From Rossellomorea sp. AcN35-11 (GTDB lineage: Bacteria; Bacillota; Bacilli; Bacillales; Bacillaceae_B): 64,000 bases of DNA. Position 1 is the stretch's first letter. Each line of letters opens with the position of its first letter. The position numbers and the translations under genes were made by a program. Positions 18,478-27,369 of this stretch are shown in pieces. The notes under the pieces were generated by a model. It was not told where the DNA came from. It made no database searches and worked only from the letters and a program-made list of their open reading frames with translations. The stretch is taken from positions 620,001 through 684,000 of the forward strand of contig CP128835.1 in assembly GCA_030388825.1 (NCBI GenBank), in the 5' to 3' direction.

Positions 18478-18628
18478 TTAATAGTTTTCTGACTTATTCC
18501 CTTCTACCAAACTGGGAGTTTCAGCACATGCTCTGAATTCGTTTTATCCCGAGTTTCACCTTAATGATTGACAGTATCTTCAAGAGGTTTCAAAATAAGA
18601 GGATAAGCCACTTGTAAAGGGAGAGTTT

Positions 18629-19492
18629 ATGGATACACATTCGTCTGATCTATATGAATACTTAGTTGATCATGCTTCGGATTTTACAGAAGACTGGTTG
18701 AAATTTCAGAATATCAAGACCGGATCACATTATTCACTTGATGCACCGGCCGAGGTACACAACAAGATTAAAGAACAAAACGCTCAGTACGTGAAGATCA
18801 TCGCCAAGACCCTGCTGATTTCTCAGGAAGAGTCAAAGGAACTGATTTACAACTGGACAAAAGAAACAGCTGCAGATCGCAGTAAATCAAGTACGACTCT
18901 TGATGAAGTCATTCGAAACGCCGGCGTTTTCAGAAGGGTATTTTGGACATACGTAGAAAGATTTACAGAAGAAACGGATGCAACCATCGAGCTGAAAGAA
19001 GTCTTTGAATGGGAGCGAAAGCTCAATTTCGCATTGGATTACGTACTGGAAACGTTCACTTCCACTTTCCTGGACATACTCATGAACCGCCTTCAGGCAC
19101 AGTCCACCTTGATTCAGGAATTAAGTACACCGGTCATTTCATTAACTTCCGAAGTGGGTCTTCTTCCGATCATAGGGGACATAGACACAACCCGTGCCCG
19201 TACGATATTAGAGTCAACACTTCAACAAAGTGCCGATGCCCATTTATCCATGCTGATCATCGACTTGTCAGGTGTCGTACTCGTCGATACCATGGTTGCA
19301 CAGCAGATATTCCACCTCATCGACGCCCTAAGTCTACTGGGTGTTAAATGCATCATCACCGGTATTCGTCCCGAGGTAGCACAGACAGCCATCCATTTAG
19401 GATTGGATTTCTCCAACATCCATACTGAGAATTCCCTGGAGCGTATCATTGCCGGGGTCATTCAGGAGAATAGCCCATACTTGCATGTTTAG
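18629..19492 (+). CDS. RsbR-type stressosome protein (STAS domain co-antagonist)
   Basis: A 287-residue RsbR-family protein. The variable N-terminal half (about 1-150, all helical: YEYLVDHASDFTEDWLKFQ..., FERWKL-like FEWERKLNFALDYVLETF) is the sensory non-haem globin-like domain; the C-terminal half (about 165-285) is a STAS domain with LLPIIGDIDTTRARTI, LIIDLSGVVLVDTMVAQQIF and GIRPEVAQTAIHLGLDFS. The two threonines that are phosphorylated by RsbT in RsbRA (VDT and AQT positions) are conserved. It probably feeds environmental stress into sigma-B control as part of a stressosome, but rsbS, rsbT are not nearby, so it is an orphan paralogue. ATG follows AAAGGGAGAG. A bidirectional terminator follows. 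Confidence 0.88.
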   Translation: MDTHSSDLYEYLVDHASDFTEDWLKFQNIKTGSHYSLDAPAEVHNKIKEQNAQYVKIIAKTLLISQEESKELIYNWTKETAADRSKSSTTLDEVIRNAGVFRRVFWTYVERFTEETDATIELKEVFEWERKLNFALDYVLETFTSTFLDILMNRLQAQSTLIQELSTPVISLTSEVGLLPIIGDIDTTRARTILESTLQQSADAHLSMLIIDLSGVVLVDTMVAQQIFHLIDALSLLGVKCIITGIRPEVAQTAIHLGLDFSNIHTENSLERIIAGVIQENSPYLHV

Positions 19493-19507
19493 AAAAAGAG
19501 TGAATAT

Positions 19508-19559
19508 AAAAAGACTGATTCTAAACGGGATAAACCCCGCTTTTAGAATCAGTCTTTTT
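19508..19559. terminator. Bidirectional terminator between convergent genes
   Basis: An 18-bp perfect outer stem (19508-19525 with 19542-19559, AAAAAGACTGATTCTAAA) plus an inner CGGG/CCCG pairing. A- and T-runs on either side serve both the RsbR gene (+) and the GTPase gene (-). Confidence 0.92.
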
Positions 19560-19561
19560 CA

Positions 19562-22303
19562 TTAAGAATAATGATGGGAAGCTTGATAGCTCGCTTTCAC
19601 CATGTACTCATGGTGAAGGAGTTTCACTTCGAATAACGTAATTGGATCGAAATACCGTTCTGGACTTTCTTTCATTTTCTTTAACGTTTCTTTGTCGCTT
19701 GCGATATCAGCTTCGGTATCCTGGATCGTCACGTTCAGTTGTTTAAATGGCTCTGCATAGAAGGAATGAATATCCTGCTCCAATGATTTTTCGAACAAAT
19801 CAAACTGCAGGAAAAACTTATTGAGAACAGATTCCGTGATATCCCGATAATCCTCGTTCTCTAAATAGCGTTTGTATTGATTGTAAAGTAGCGACTTATT
19901 CTGAGGTAATACACCTAACAGCTTCCCGGCGCTCTTCAATAGGAACTGGGCAGGTTTAAGTCGCAGGAGGATATTCTCCTTATCGATTTGAGCCCTCGTC
20001 CCCATTCTGCTGACATCCCTTCGCCAGTCGTCAATCACTTGGAAGTCACATTCTAAAACGACTTTATCTTTGCCGAATAATTCATTGAAGGTCTGGCTCA
20101 TTTCATTTAGATAGTCCTGACTATCCTGAAGCTCTTGCTTTGAAAAGGCAAGCCATTCCTCCAGGGACTCCACATAACGCGGCATGAGATCTTCCTGGAT
20201 GTACCTTTGAATCCGTGTGTTCATCTCATCATTCAATTCCGAGTGGATCTGCCTGAAGTCACTTTCTTCACTGATTAGCTCTGAGCAGCTGCTGAGTATC
20301 GCAGGAATGTTCTCAGAGATTTCCTTCTTCATGGATTCTTTCCTTTGATGGAAGGAATCTTTAATGACTGAGACTTTATCGCTTTGCATGTCTCCCAGGT
20401 AATTCTCAAATCCATTCAGGCGCGTCAGGATATCTTCGTTCTTCCCTATTGACTCCTTCAACTCATTCTCCCGATTTTTACGCTTAGAGTAAAGATCTCT
20501 TAGTGTTTTTCTAACCAGGTAAAATAATTTGGCCCCACGTTCCTCTTTGCGGACACTTCCATACACCCCATACTGGTCCTTCAGGAAGGTCTCGACATCC
20601 TTCCTCTGGAGATGAACGGCTTCCAGTGAAGAATAAGGCAGCACCTCTGCTTCGGGGAACCACTCCCTGGCTTTCGTTCGAGTCGACTCGATGATTTCCT
20701 CCGTTCTGCCTGCATGAGACACCTTGTCCATCTTATTTAACAGGAAATGAACGTTCACAGGCTGTCCGATTTCCGTTAACTTTCTTAAGGTCTGCCTGTC
20801 CTCAGCATTAAATGGCGCATCTGCATTCAGGACATACAACAATCCGTCAGCTACAGGATAAAAGGCTGTCACATCATCCAAATGCCTGTTTCCGGTTTGA
20901 ACATCGATGATGGCACTTCTGTTTTTCTTAAGGAATTCTGACGGCAATTTATATTCAACAAATGCCTCTTTTTGCATAAGGTCTTCAAAATCAGCAATGC
21001 TTTCCACTTTATGAACCCCGTTGTCGTGAATCTCCTGCACTTCAACCTGTTGATCATGATAACTGTAAATGACGGTTGAGCTTTCAGAGTCCCCTACACT
21101 TTCACCAAGGACCGATTGGACAAAGGAAGATTTCCCGCTGGAAGCACTTCCTGCAATCAATAAGTGGTGTTGTCCCAGGTCCATTAACCGCTCTGCGATC
21201 CATTGGGTTTTATACCCTGCCGGTGCATCATGACGCTCTGACCAATCGATAACTTTGTTCAAGAACAGAATGATGTCTTCAAAGCGTACTTGATAGGAGT
21301 CTCCTTCGAGGAGGATCCTTTCCGCCTCTCCCGTAACCATCGGCTCCAAACTATAGGAGAAGACATCGTTCCAGGCAAGGACCGCAGCGGCCGGATAAAG
21401 CGGTTCGTGATCCAGGCTCACTTTCAGCCAATTGCTCAGCATGCTAGGCATGAAGCCTTCCAGATCCTTCACTAAGTAATTCCCTTCCAGGAAACCGATA
21501 TAGGCTTCCTGAAATTGTGAGGAGATGTCTTCCCAGGATTCATCCGGAAGTACTTCTACGTATTCAAAGATCGTATTGACCGTCAGCATCCATTCAATAT
21601 GGGCAGACGAATCGGTCCGGTAGCTTGTCCATAGCGAAGATACGATCTCCTTAAATTGTTTGCGATCCTTTTCATAAACCGCAATCAATACATCGTAGAA
21701 ATAGGCAGGTACAAATGACGATGTGTAGCCAAGGTCCCCGTACTCCGTCAAGATTTTGAACCATGCAGGGTCGTGGGTCCGGATTGATTCCTGTACCGCC
21801 AGTTCCACTGCCTTATTCCAGTCCTCTTGTTCTTCATAAAAAGCCCTGGCAAGTTCGCTCACATTCGGATAATCAGGATTAATGGCCAAAGCTTTCTCAA
21901 TTGTGCGATAGGCCGACTGGATCTTGTTTCGTTCGATGTAAAGAGAGAATAGCTGAAGGGACACTTCCAATGTTAAGACCGTGCTTTCTGTTTGTATCGC
22001 TGTATATACATCTTCCGCTGATGATAGCATCCCCAGCTCATAGTAAGAATCGGCGATATTCTTCTTTGCCCATGGCTCCAATTCATTATGGATGCTTTCC
22101 CATTTGAAAATGGCTGCCTCATAATCCTTACTATGAAAATAGACCTCTCCCTGAGCATAGCGAATGAACGTTAAATCATACGGTTCATTTTGCTGCTCTT
22201 CTACAAAGGCTTGTCCGAGCACTTCAATTGGATGATCTGAGCCATCTTCTTCTAAAAATGTTCCATAGAATGACTTTTCCATCAGTAATTTTTCTTCTGT
22301 CAT
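19562..22303 (-). CDS. TPR and dynamin-like GTPase fusion protein
   Basis: A 913-residue protein (10 fewer than the longest frame). The ATG at 22303 follows GGAGGACATT. In the numbering of the longest frame, residues about 50-360 are helical TPR-like repeats (EPWAKKNIADSYYELGMLSSAEDVYTAI and similar). Residues about 390-600 are a dynamin-type GTPase: P-loop GSASSGKSS (395-403), G4 motif NKMD (533-536), G3 position IDVQTGN (466-472) instead of DxxG. After that come long helices (DLYSKRKNRENELKES..., about 600-900) resembling a dynamin stalk. Membrane remodelling or repair is the family theme; the role here is unknown. It is monocistronic, between a bidirectional terminator and the MFS gene. 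Not the two-headed DynA (about 1190 residues). Confidence 0.78.
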   Translation of the reverse strand: MTEEKLLMEKSFYGTFLEEDGSDHPIEVLGQAFVEEQQNEPYDLTFIRYAQGEVYFHSKDYEAAIFKWESIHNELEPWAKKNIADSYYELGMLSSAEDVYTAIQTESTVLTLEVSLQLFSLYIERNKIQSAYRTIEKALAINPDYPNVSELARAFYEEQEDWNKAVELAVQESIRTHDPAWFKILTEYGDLGYTSSFVPAYFYDVLIAVYEKDRKQFKEIVSSLWTSYRTDSSAHIEWMLTVNTIFEYVEVLPDESWEDISSQFQEAYIGFLEGNYLVKDLEGFMPSMLSNWLKVSLDHEPLYPAAAVLAWNDVFSYSLEPMVTGEAERILLEGDSYQVRFEDIILFLNKVIDWSERHDAPAGYKTQWIAERLMDLGQHHLLIAGSASSGKSSFVQSVLGESVGDSESSTVIYSYHDQQVEVQEIHDNGVHKVESIADFEDLMQKEAFVEYKLPSEFLKKNRSAIIDVQTGNRHLDDVTAFYPVADGLLYVLNADAPFNAEDRQTLRKLTEIGQPVNVHFLLNKMDKVSHAGRTEEIIESTRTKAREWFPEAEVLPYSSLEAVHLQRKDVETFLKDQYGVYGSVRKEERGAKLFYLVRKTLRDLYSKRKNRENELKESIGKNEDILTRLNGFENYLGDMQSDKVSVIKDSFHQRKESMKKEISENIPAILSSCSELISEESDFRQIHSELNDEMNTRIQRYIQEDLMPRYVESLEEWLAFSKQELQDSQDYLNEMSQTFNELFGKDKVVLECDFQVIDDWRRDVSRMGTRAQIDKENILLRLKPAQFLLKSAGKLLGVLPQNKSLLYNQYKRYLENEDYRDITESVLNKFFLQFDLFEKSLEQDIHSFYAEPFKQLNVTIQDTEADIASDKETLKKMKESPERYFDPITLFEVKLLHHEYMVKASYQASHHYS

Positions 22304-22466
22304 AATGTCCTCCGTTATGTGTGGATCCTTCAATTCGAGGACCGCACAGACTAGTCTATTTCTATCATTCTAACAGAATTTCATCAGGATAAAATTTCAT
22401 TTCCTTTTCAATTTCCGATTGATACTTTTTGCTGTAATCCTTAAGGATCACTTCTATTACAGAAGA

Positions 22467-22520
22467 AAGGACCGTCTGTTACGAAAGGCTATTTACACCT
22501 TCTGAACAGATAGTCCTTTT
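22467..22520 (-). terminator. Terminator after the MFS transporter gene
   Basis: AAGGACCGTCTGTT (22467-22480) pairs with AACAGATAGTCCTTTT (22505-22520) with internal mismatches; T-rich in both directions. It lies just after the MFS gene stop at 22549. Confidence 0.65.
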
Positions 22521-22548
22521 TACTTACCACCATTTTTCAACCATCAAA

Positions 22549-23742
22549 CTATGCAGATGTCTGGTGGACAAACTTTTTTTGTTTACGCCCCTCGAGCAGG
22601 GCGACTACTAAGGCAAGGAGCAGGAATAAGCTTGAGATTTGAAATAAGACACCGGTCTCAACATATTGAGCCAGTACTCCGAATACCAAACCGCTTAAGC
22701 CGATACCGAGATCGATGGAAGAGAAAAACATACCATTGGCCACTCCCCTTCTATGGTCAGGGGTCAAGGACAACGTCCAAGACTGAAGTGTCGGGATAAG
22801 GGAACCAAATCCGACTCCGAATAATACACCTGATACGACAATCAGGAGATCAGAATGGGCAAAGGATAATACCCACATGCCAATAAAAGTAATCACGATA
22901 CATAAGAGAACAAGACCCTTCGGCCCCCGTTCATCAAACCATTTTCCGGCAATCGGTCTTGTTAAAGAGGCCATTACCGCATTACATAAATAGAATAAGA
23001 AAATATGCTCGATTCCACGTTCTTCCCCAAAGATGACGATAAAGGTGACGATGGATCCATAACCAAAGGTCACCATGATCGTAATGAACGCCGGAAACCA
23101 GCTGGATTTTTCAACTAAAGAGCCGAGATAGGAAAACGTCAAGTCTTCTTTCCTCGTTTCCTGGACCGCCTGTGGTGTACGATAATGAACGATTCCCAAC
23201 AGGATGACCGCAATGACTCCGAGGACACCCGAAGTAATGATCAGGTTCGAGAAGGTCGTTACCTGAAATAAATAAATCCCGAGACTCGGGGCAATGATCA
23301 TTCCGATCGTAATCGATAATCCGTAATACCCCATTCCTTCACCCAAACGGGACTTCGGTACCGCATCCACAGCTGCCGTCCCATTGACCGTTGTGGACCA
23401 TCCCCATGCGAGTCCATGTACAAACCGGAATAAAAGAAAGATGAAGACGACGCTCGACAATGGATAAACCACCGTGATCACCAATAACGAGATCACCCCA
23501 ATCAATACGAGGGGTTTCCTTTCCTTATATTCCAACATAAAACCAATGAACGGCCTGCTCAATACAGCACCAATCGAAAAGAGTGTCGTCACCAATCCGA
23601 TTTCCATTCCTGAAGCCCCGATGGACTTGATGTAGGGAGGAAGCGTCGGTATCAGCATTTGAAACGACATAAATACAAACAAGTTTCCTGCCATCAGCAT
23701 AATAAAAGATCTGGTCCATAAAGGTTCTTTTATTTTTGCCAT
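22549..23742 (-). CDS. MFS transporter (YfkF/YwoG-like drug or metabolite exporter)
   Basis: A 397-residue major facilitator with twelve predicted helices. N-terminal half begins TRSFIMLMAGNLFVFMSFQMLIPTLPPYIKSIG; the loop after helix 2 has RPFIGFMLEYKERKP (the G-x-x-x-D/E-R-x-G-R-R/K motif A variant), and helix 4-5 has WGWSTTVNGTAAVDAVPKSRLGEGMGYYGL (quoted in parts), typical for the YfkF/YwoG group. The C-terminal half repeats the motif as RPIAGKWFDERGPKG. The ATG at 23742 has AAAGGAGG upstream; the frame extends to 23760. Substrate unknown; a drug or sugar efflux role is only a family-level guess. Confidence 0.85.
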   Translation of the reverse strand: MAKIKEPLWTRSFIMLMAGNLFVFMSFQMLIPTLPPYIKSIGASGMEIGLVTTLFSIGAVLSRPFIGFMLEYKERKPLVLIGVISLLVITVVYPLSSVVFIFLLFRFVHGLAWGWSTTVNGTAAVDAVPKSRLGEGMGYYGLSITIGMIIAPSLGIYLFQVTTFSNLIITSGVLGVIAVILLGIVHYRTPQAVQETRKEDLTFSYLGSLVEKSSWFPAFITIMVTFGYGSIVTFIVIFGEERGIEHIFLFYLCNAVMASLTRPIAGKWFDERGPKGLVLLCIVITFIGMWVLSFAHSDLLIVVSGVLFGVGFGSLIPTLQSWTLSLTPDHRRGVANGMFFSSIDLGIGLSGLVFGVLAQYVETGVLFQISSLFLLLALVVALLEGRKQKKFVHQTSA

Positions 23743-24379
23743 AAGAAAACCTCCTTTCACCGTCTATCATGAATCCCCACATTCTATTCACGAGGATAAT
23801 ATTTCGAATTACTAAATAATAGCACATAAAATACATTTGGGATACGATTTAACACCGACGAAAATGTGCTAGTTTTTTACAAATTATCCGGAAGAAACTC
23901 TCACAGACCACCCGTGCAACCAAGGGATCTGTATTCTTATCTTTACAGCCTGTCAGTCTGCCATGAATAAAGGATCCTGGCTGCGAATGCGGTACCAAAC
24001 GCCTATATTCCAACCTATCATTGAAAAGACTGAGAATTATACTATAATAGCAACATGGTTAAAAGTTCAGAATAATCTTATTTGCATGCCTATTTATACA
24101 TAAATATTTTCTTTTACTTAGTCTCTAATCAATGTCTGGATACGAAAAAGAGAGTAAAAGCTGATCTCCGCGGGGCTGGCGGTGAGCCCCCGGGGTCTCA
24201 CCTGTCCAGCTACAGGGCTTTTGGGCTCGAGATCATACAGCTGGTGAAGGTCTTGTGAATACTCCTGGGGAAGTAAGGTCTCAGGTTCCCACTCACATCT
24301 AGACCTAGCAATCTGACAGATTTTGGGTGAATCAAGAGTTTTTAAATAAAATCATACGAAAACGAATGGAGGTACTTCT
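23743..24379. other. Long intergenic region with a GC-rich insert
   Basis: 637 nt between divergent transcripts without a supported gene. The left part is ordinary AT-rich promoter-type DNA. From about 24155 to 24300 the composition shifts to GC-rich, with a near-palindrome (see 24181-24202). No open frame here has a ribosome binding site or recognisable product. Confidence 0.7.
24181..24202. repeat. GC-rich near-palindrome, REP-like element
   Basis: GGTGAG (24181-24186) pairs with CTCACC (24197-24202) around CCCC/GGGG, so the 22-nt element is self-complementary except for one position pair. Preceded by CCGCGGGGCTGGC. The sequence resembles, from memory, a GC-rich intergenic repeat common in Bacillaceae genomes; I cannot verify this here. 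Confidence 0.5.
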
Positions 24380-25099
24380 GTGGATTATTCGATACGACCC
24401 CTGAGCGATCATGCTGTCGTGATCCAATTGGGAAATTCAATTCAGCAAGAAACACATGAAAGGGTAAAAGCCGTCTCTACTTTTTTTGAAGCAAGGACCA
24501 TCGACTGGCTTGTGGAAATCGTCCCTGCATTTACAACCGTTACACTCTTTTACGACCCGATTAAAATCATAGATTCTTGCAGGACTTCCCATTCTGCTTC
24601 ACCCTATTCGATTGTTTGTTCCCAGCTCGGAGAAATGCTCACTCAACTTGCAGTGGAGAAACAATCAGATGCGAGAATCGTCGACATCCCCCTCTGTTAT
24701 GGGGGAGAGTTCGGACCTGATCTCGAAGTAGTCGCGAATCATAACCATATGACGACTGAAGAAGTCATAAAGAGACATTCCACTGGTGACTACCTTGTGT
24801 ATATGATCGGATTTGCACCGGGATTCCCTTATATCGGAGGCATGTCTAAAGACATCGCAACACCAAGAAGAGACTCACCACGTCTGAGAATCCCCGCTGG
24901 CTCCGTCGGCATTGCCGGGGAACAAACAGGGGTCTACCCAATTGAAACACCTGGAGGATGGCAGCTGATCGGCCGCACCCCCTTAAGGTTATTCGATCCA
25001 GCCGATGACGATTCACCAAGCTTACTAAAAGCCGGGGACCGCATCCGTTTCACTCCTATCTCATTAGAAGAATTTAAAGCATTGGAGGAGGTAAAATGA
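24380..25099 (+). CDS. pxpB: 5-oxoprolinase subunit PxpB (KipI family)
   Basis: A 239-residue protein of the KipI/AHS1 family, part of the ATP-dependent 5-oxoprolinase PxpABC that opens pyroglutamate to glutamate. Signature regions: YSIRPLSDHAVVIQLG at the start, IPLCYGGEFGPDLEVVA (about 110-127), YLVYMIGFAPGFPYIGGM (about 138-156) and RIPAGSVGIAGEQTGVYPIETPGGW (quoted in parts) toward the C terminus. GTG start behind GGAGG. It overlaps pxpC by 4 nt (ATGA). In B. subtilis the pair was first described as kipI/kipA, regulators of the sporulation kinase KinA. Confidence 0.93.
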   Translation: MDYSIRPLSDHAVVIQLGNSIQQETHERVKAVSTFFEARTIDWLVEIVPAFTTVTLFYDPIKIIDSCRTSHSASPYSIVCSQLGEMLTQLAVEKQSDARIVDIPLCYGGEFGPDLEVVANHNHMTTEEVIKRHSTGDYLVYMIGFAPGFPYIGGMSKDIATPRRDSPRLRIPAGSVGIAGEQTGVYPIETPGGWQLIGRTPLRLFDPADDDSPSLLKAGDRIRFTPISLEEFKALEEVK

Positions 25100-26100
25100 T
25101 TGCTGTAAGGAAACCGGGGCTCCTTTCAACGATTCAAGACCTGGGAAGGAACGGCTATCAAAAATACGGGGTCATCGTGAGCGGAAGTATGGATCCCCTC
25201 GCTCATAGGATTGCTAATATGCTGGTGGGAAATGAGGAGAACGAGGCTGTTCTTGAAATCACTCTTATAGGGCCGTCTCTTGAGTTCCAGGAAATGACCC
25301 TCATCTCCATTTGCGGAGGGGATTTATCACCAAGCATTAATGGGAAGCCTGTTCCTCTCAGGAGATCCCTGTTAATTAAAGCAGGCAGTGTCCTTACATT
25401 CGGGGGATGCAGGAGTGGTTGCCGGAGTTATCTTGCCATTGCGGGTGGATTCAATGTCCCCCCTGTCATGAACAGCAAATCAACTTATGTCAGGGCGGGG
25501 ATTGGAGGACTGAATGGAAGTTCCCTGAAAGAAGGGGATGTTCTTGAATCAGGAACCATCCATAAGAAATCGGAAGATATCATTGAGTATTTACTCCCTT
25601 ATCTGGAAGGAAATGATTTCACTGAGATTGATTGGTCGATATCCTCTGAATTCATTTCCGCCTATCAGCAGAAGAAATCGATTCGAGTGATCCCCGGGAC
25701 GGAATATGAATTATTCTCTGCAGAAAGCCGGGAACAATTTTTCAACAAATCCTTTAAAGTGTCTGCTCAGTCAGATCGAATGGGGTATCGTCTGGAAGGT
25801 CCGTCCCTCCACCTTGAATCTCCATTGGAGATGATTTCCGAGGCAGTTGCATTTGGGACGATTCAAGTTCCGTCGAATGGCAATCCGATTATCCTGTTGG
25901 CTGATCGGCAAACAACCGGAGGGTATCCGAGAATGGGTTATATCGCAACTGTGGATCTACCCCTGCTTGCACAGGCAAAACCTGGTGAGGAATTGACGTT
26001 TAACAGGGTTTCTCATGATGAAGCCCAGGAGCTCTACATAGATCGGGAACGACAATTAAGGCAATTACATCAAGGTATCACCTTGAAATTTAACTCATAG
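25096..26100 (+). CDS. pxpC: 5-oxoprolinase subunit PxpC (KipA/AHS2 family)
   Basis: A 334-residue AHS2-domain protein, partner of PxpB. It begins IAVRKPGLLSTIQDLGR and has YGVIVSGSMDPLAHRIANML, ICGGDLSPSINGKPVPL, SYLAIAGGFNVPPVMNSKST, SDRMGYRLEGPSL and the C-terminal IILLADRQTTGGYPRMG, all characteristic of the family. The start overlaps the pxpB stop. The third subunit PxpA (YcsF/LamB family) is not found in the window: downstream comes an NRAMP-like transporter gene and then a terminator. So it is either elsewhere or missing. Confidence 0.93.
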   Translation: MIAVRKPGLLSTIQDLGRNGYQKYGVIVSGSMDPLAHRIANMLVGNEENEAVLEITLIGPSLEFQEMTLISICGGDLSPSINGKPVPLRRSLLIKAGSVLTFGGCRSGCRSYLAIAGGFNVPPVMNSKSTYVRAGIGGLNGSSLKEGDVLESGTIHKKSEDIIEYLLPYLEGNDFTEIDWSISSEFISAYQQKKSIRVIPGTEYELFSAESREQFFNKSFKVSAQSDRMGYRLEGPSLHLESPLEMISEAVAFGTIQVPSNGNPIILLADRQTTGGYPRMGYIATVDLPLLAQAKPGEELTFNRVSHDEAQELYIDRERQLRQLHQGITLKFNS

Positions 26101-26131
26101 TGGATCCCATGACAGCAAAGGAGCGAACTTC

Positions 26132-27322
26132 TTGAAGAAAAAATCAAATTTCAGCCTACTGTTAGGTGCTGCGTTTTTAATGGCCACATCCGCCATTGGA
26201 CCAGGCTTTCTAACACAAACAACCGTATTTACTGAAACGTTGATGGCAAGCTTTGGTTTTGTCATCCTTGTTTCGATTCTGATTGACATCGGGGCTCAGC
26301 TCAATATATGGCGGATCATCGCCATATCTGAAAAGAGAGCTCAGGATATCGCCAATGATGTGTTACCTGGACTGGGATACTTCCTTGCCATCCTCATCGT
26401 CTTGGGGGGACTTGCCTTTAACATTGGAAATATAGCGGGTGCAGGCTTGGGTACAAATGTCCTGTTCGGCATTTCACCTGAAATGGGTGCGTTATTCAGC
26501 GGGATTGTCGCAGTTGGCATCTTCCTGGTGAAAGAAGCGGGAAGATTGATGGACAGATTTGCCCAAGTTCTTGGCTTCCTTATGATTATCCTAACAGTGT
26601 ATGTGATGTTTACAGCGAACCCACCGGTTGGAGAAGCCGTAACGAAGACCTTTGCCCCGGACACCATCGATTTCCTTGCCATCATCACCCTGGTCGGGGG
26701 GACGGTCGGCGGCTATATCACCTTCGCAGGAGGTCACAGATTATTGGAAGCGGGAATAACTGGAAAACAAGCCCTTCCAGAGATCACGAAAAGCTCCGTC
26801 TCTGCCATCGGTATCGCATCCATTATGCGTATCTTCCTATTCCTGGCTGCTTTAGGGATTGTGTCACAAGGTCTGCAGCTTGATCCTTCCAACCCCCCAG
26901 CCTCCGTATTCCAACTGGCTGCAGGAGATATCGGCTATAAAATGTTCGGGATTGTCATGTGGTCGGCCGCTGTTTCATCCGTTGTGGGTGCAGCCTACAC
27001 ATCAGTATCCTTTATCCGGACGTTCAGCCCGCTGCTTGAAAAGTTTCATAAGTGGTTGATTGTAGGATTCATCACCATTTCGACCTTTGTTTTCGTTGTC
27101 GTCGGTAAGCCTGTGGCGATCTTAATCCTGGTTGGTTCCCTTAATGGATTGATATTGCCCATTGCACTCGGAGTGATGCTGATCGCTGCTTATAAAACCA
27201 AAATCGTCGGTGATTACAAACACCCGGTTTGGATGACCGTTTTCGGGGCTTTGATCGTAGTGGCCATGTCATACATGGGTGTATACTCTCTGATCAAAGG
27301 GATTCCTCAATTATTTAGTTAA
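26132..27322 (+). CDS. NRAMP-like permease (YcsG family)
   Basis: A 396-residue protein with about eleven membrane helices. It begins SLLLGAAFLMATSAIGPGFL, the NRAMP helix 1 signature in a divergent form (IGPGF instead of the D-P-G-N metal motif), and carries GGLAFNIGNIAGAGLGTNVLFG and GGTVGGYITFAGGHRLL later. This fits YcsG, which in B. subtilis lies in the same cluster as pxpA/kipI/kipA. The missing Asp/Asn metal ligands suggest that the substrate is not a classical Mn/Fe ion; 5-oxoproline or its amino acid is possible by context. TTG start at 26132 behind AAAGGAG. A terminator follows. Confidence 0.82.
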   Translation: MKKKSNFSLLLGAAFLMATSAIGPGFLTQTTVFTETLMASFGFVILVSILIDIGAQLNIWRIIAISEKRAQDIANDVLPGLGYFLAILIVLGGLAFNIGNIAGAGLGTNVLFGISPEMGALFSGIVAVGIFLVKEAGRLMDRFAQVLGFLMIILTVYVMFTANPPVGEAVTKTFAPDTIDFLAIITLVGGTVGGYITFAGGHRLLEAGITGKQALPEITKSSVSAIGIASIMRIFLFLAALGIVSQGLQLDPSNPPASVFQLAAGDIGYKMFGIVMWSAAVSSVVGAAYTSVSFIRTFSPLLEKFHKWLIVGFITISTFVFVVVGKPVAILILVGSLNGLILPIALGVMLIAAYKTKIVGDYKHPVWMTVFGALIVVAMSYMGVYSLIKGIPQLFS

Positions 27323-27330
27323 ATAGAATG

Positions 27331-27366
27331 AAAGACCCCGATCCTTTAAGTAGAGATGGGGTCTTT
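27331..27366 (+). terminator. Terminator of the pxpBC operon
   Basis: AAAGACCCC (27331-27339) pairs with GGGGTCTTT (27358-27366), followed by TTTCTT. It also borders the convergent small gene at 27370. Confidence 0.85.
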
Positions 27367-27369
27367 TTC

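Noticed and set aside
24155-24300. T-box or other structured leader for pxpB
   Set aside because: No T-box sequence, no specifier-like loop or terminator/antiterminator pair; the element looks like a dispersed repeat.
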